Of a DNA stretch of 64,000 nt, positions 62,641-64,000 are shown in pieces. The notes beneath the pieces were generated by a model. The model did no database searches. It had not been told where the DNA came from and saw nothing but the letters and a program-made list of their open reading frames with translations. Each line of letters opens with the position of its first letter. Within the stretch, counting starts at the first letter, position 1. A program made the position numbers and the translations under genes. Source of the stretch: Mixophyes australis (lineage: Eukaryota > Chordata > Amphibia > Anura > Limnodynastidae); contig JAVHZZ010000005.1 in assembly GCA_036250195.1 (NCBI GenBank), positions 180,589,448 through 180,653,447 of the forward strand. Direction: 5' to 3'.

Positions 62641-63499
62641 GATTCCAGATTCAAACGCACTTTAAATGCACGTAAATGGCCGGTAAACCTTTATATCAGT
62701 AAATAGGATGCAATAATACAGGGTGAAAAAAAAACCATCAAATTACATGACAGTTTGCCCATTTCCCATATACAATCCTAAAGGAGGAAACTTTGCACAA
62801 AATGGCTCTTTATCTTATGTTAAAAATGGCAAAATAGTTTAAACAGCACACTGTTTGAACAATCTCGCTGCTCACAAGCAGCGCTTTCATTTTGGTCTAT
62901 TGAATGGCGGTTTTTCCGGCGGCTTTAGAAACCCCCTATTAGTAAATCCGGCTGTTTGTATGTTGAACATTGTTGAAACCGTCATGGCGCTTTATACAGA
63001 GGTGGGTTTGGAAACATAATTTCTGGCCGTTTGGACGGCGGGTTTAGCCTTAGTAAATCCGGCGATGGCTAAACCGCCGCCAAACCCGCCAAAAGTCGGC
63101 GGCTTTACAAACACGCCTGATAGTAAATCTAGCCCCAAGTATCTGTCCAGAGTGATGATGCACAGGTTGAGGATGGAAACTGGGGAGCACATTATGTTAA
63201 AAATTACACAGTTGTCACAGAAGTTTGCAAACAGCCTATACCCGGCCACACAGTGACCCGCTTCCATGTCTTCACAGCAGAGCCACAAAGTCTAATATAG
63301 CCAAGAAGATGACAAAGAAGTTGGTTACCTTGGACCTGAGGTGTCTGAGCTCAACTACCAGGCACACCAGCATATTTCCCAAGAGAGTAGACAGGATGAG
63401 CAGGCCAGTCAGTACTCTGAGGCTGTTGTCCATGCTGGCCACATGTAGATATTCTTTTAAAACATGGATTGTGAGGTTGTAATTTGAGAGTATTTCCAT

Positions 63500-64000
63500 G
63501 AGGTTGACACCAGGCCAATGTCTTTGTGCCAGCAACAACCAGCTAAAGAGTAAATTCAGCCATCCTTCTAGGTATTTGATATATTGTATACCACCTGTTC
63601 CATGCAGCCAGCTTCTGAACAAATAAATATCCTGCACTCTCTCTTCCAGTGTCCTAATGACTGCACTGTCTATATTGTAAGGTATCCTGATGACTGCAAT
63701 ATCTCTTAATTTCTTTCTTTTTTGACAGCTGCCTCTCTGTGTTGCTACAGGATGATTCAACCCATCTCCCTGTCCCTTCCACACAACCATCTGTCACACT
63801 GCTTAAAGAAAAAGGCAAACTTAACCCAAGTGTTTTTCCTTGTTAACCCTTTGGTGCTACGACCACTGTGGCAAACATCATGTCAATATGTTGTACTAAT
63901 ACAGGATTGCTTCGTCACTGTTTCAGATATGTAACCTAAAACTAATGAGTTTAAAATCCAACTGTCTGCTATGTTTCTGTGTGTCACAGCATGTGTGGGG
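63500..64000. other. Upstream flank of the receptor pseudogene
   Basis: The frame on the - strand stays open upstream of the receptor ATG (to 63790), but it has no homology to receptor N-termini and is probably former 5' UTR. Nothing else is recognised to the end of the window. Confidence 0.5.

Larger units (their letters stand above)
59361..63135. mobile_element. 3.8-kb Harbinger transposon derivative
   Basis: The termini GGGCTAGATTTACTATCAGG and its exact complement (about 63116-63135) are inverted repeats of at least 24 bp. A 3-bp duplication CAA (59358-59360 and 63136-63138) matches the PIF/Harbinger superfamily. The subterminal parts on both sides are rich in GCCGGCGG/CCGCC motifs. A Myb-like gene runs on the + strand (59882-62027). 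Only the C-terminal part of the transposase gene remains on the - strand (near 62376-62640). It is therefore an internally deleted, non-autonomous copy. A MITE with similar ends is nested at 60895-61067. Confidence 0.92.
58300..63499 (-). pseudogene. D1-class (D1C-like) dopamine receptor pseudogene, split by two transposable elements
   Basis: D1-class receptors are intronless Gs-coupled GPCRs of the plasma membrane. The start ATG is at 63499. Part 1 (63499-63136) encodes an N-terminus with an NLT glycosylation site, TM1 ([15 protein letters not shown]), [13 protein letters not shown], then two 1-nt deletions, FCDN, IMCSPVSILNLCIITLDRYL (TM3, DRY). A three-residue gap lies in TM1. Part 2 resumes at 58998: SPFRYER, TQRTAFIMIG, a deletion of most of TM4, then CGSNLNQTHTISSSLISFY (58870-58814; second extracellular loop and TM5) with a stop at 58771-58769. 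NSLKTFFRKETNILKTLSII and a frameshifted TM6 with FVLNCMVSFCH follow. TM7 reads TFGIFVWTNSSLNHVIYMFN (58540-58480), then AFTTILGC and NFSNELVS in the tail. The elements at 58999-59356 and 59361-63135 interrupt it after DRYL. It resembles amphibian D1C best from memory. It cannot encode a receptor. Confidence 0.9.

Noticed and set aside
63272..63790. A 172-residue membrane protein
   Set aside because: Only the part after the internal Met at 63499 resembles a receptor; the upstream 97 codons look like former 5' UTR and the frame ends at a frameshift.
1..64000. CRISPR arrays, bacterial operons or an active viral genome
   Set aside because: No regularly spaced short repeats with unique spacers, no operon-like gene layout, and only solo LTRs without retroviral genes were seen.

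Overview
The window is vertebrate nuclear DNA, most likely from an anuran amphibian. It is AT-rich, gene-poor and intron-dominated. Its repeats are a mix of Tc1/mariner, hAT, Harbinger, L1-type LINEs, solo LTRs, a tRNA-derived SINE ending in 'gcgctatataaataaatgat', and many MITEs. It also holds the remains of a D1-class dopamine receptor that looks most like the amphibian D1C type. The organism call is an inference; no species-level marker was seen. There are no bacterial-type genes, rRNA genes or CRISPR arrays.

Host genes. Two exons of FARS2 (mitochondrial phenylalanyl-tRNA synthetase) lie on the + strand at 19902-20062 and 41399-41550. They encode class II motif 3 and the start of the FDX-ACB (anticodon-binding) domain. 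Everything from 1 to 19901, the 21.3 kb between the exons, and at least part of the sequence after 41550 is therefore FARS2 intron. The short terminal coding exon was not found. On the - strand at about 63499-58300 is a decayed but nearly full-length D1-class dopamine receptor. It is broken by small indels, lacks most of TM4, and is split by two transposable elements.

Region 1-19900 holds unclassified dispersed repeats, TA/TG microsatellites, a 5'-truncated L1 insertion with a 15-bp target duplication inside a hAT fragment (8894-9868), an old SINE, a G-rich minisatellite (16721-17260) and a MITE. Region 20063-41398 holds a near-perfect 170-bp palindromic MITE, two hAT MITEs, L1 remnants, and a 5.3-kb hAT element (30062-35339) with an exact 8-bp target duplication. 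That hAT carries a broken BED-type transposase gene, subterminal tandem arrays, and a 431-bp solo LTR inserted in the transposase; the hAT itself sits in an older repeat. Region 41551-57800 holds L1, Tc1/mariner, hAT-derivative, MITE and SINE copies.

Region 57800-63500 is the most interesting part. A 358-bp solo LTR (58999-59356) entered the dopamine receptor just after its DRY motif. A 3.8-kb Harbinger derivative (59361-63135) then inserted into the LTR's target-site duplication. It carries a three-exon Myb-like gene, only the C-terminal end of its transposase, and a nested MITE. Removing both elements brings the receptor's TM3 and the second intracellular loop back together. The receptor's C-terminal tail also lies in one arm of a ~245-bp inverted repeat whose other arm carries a similar tail on the opposite strand.
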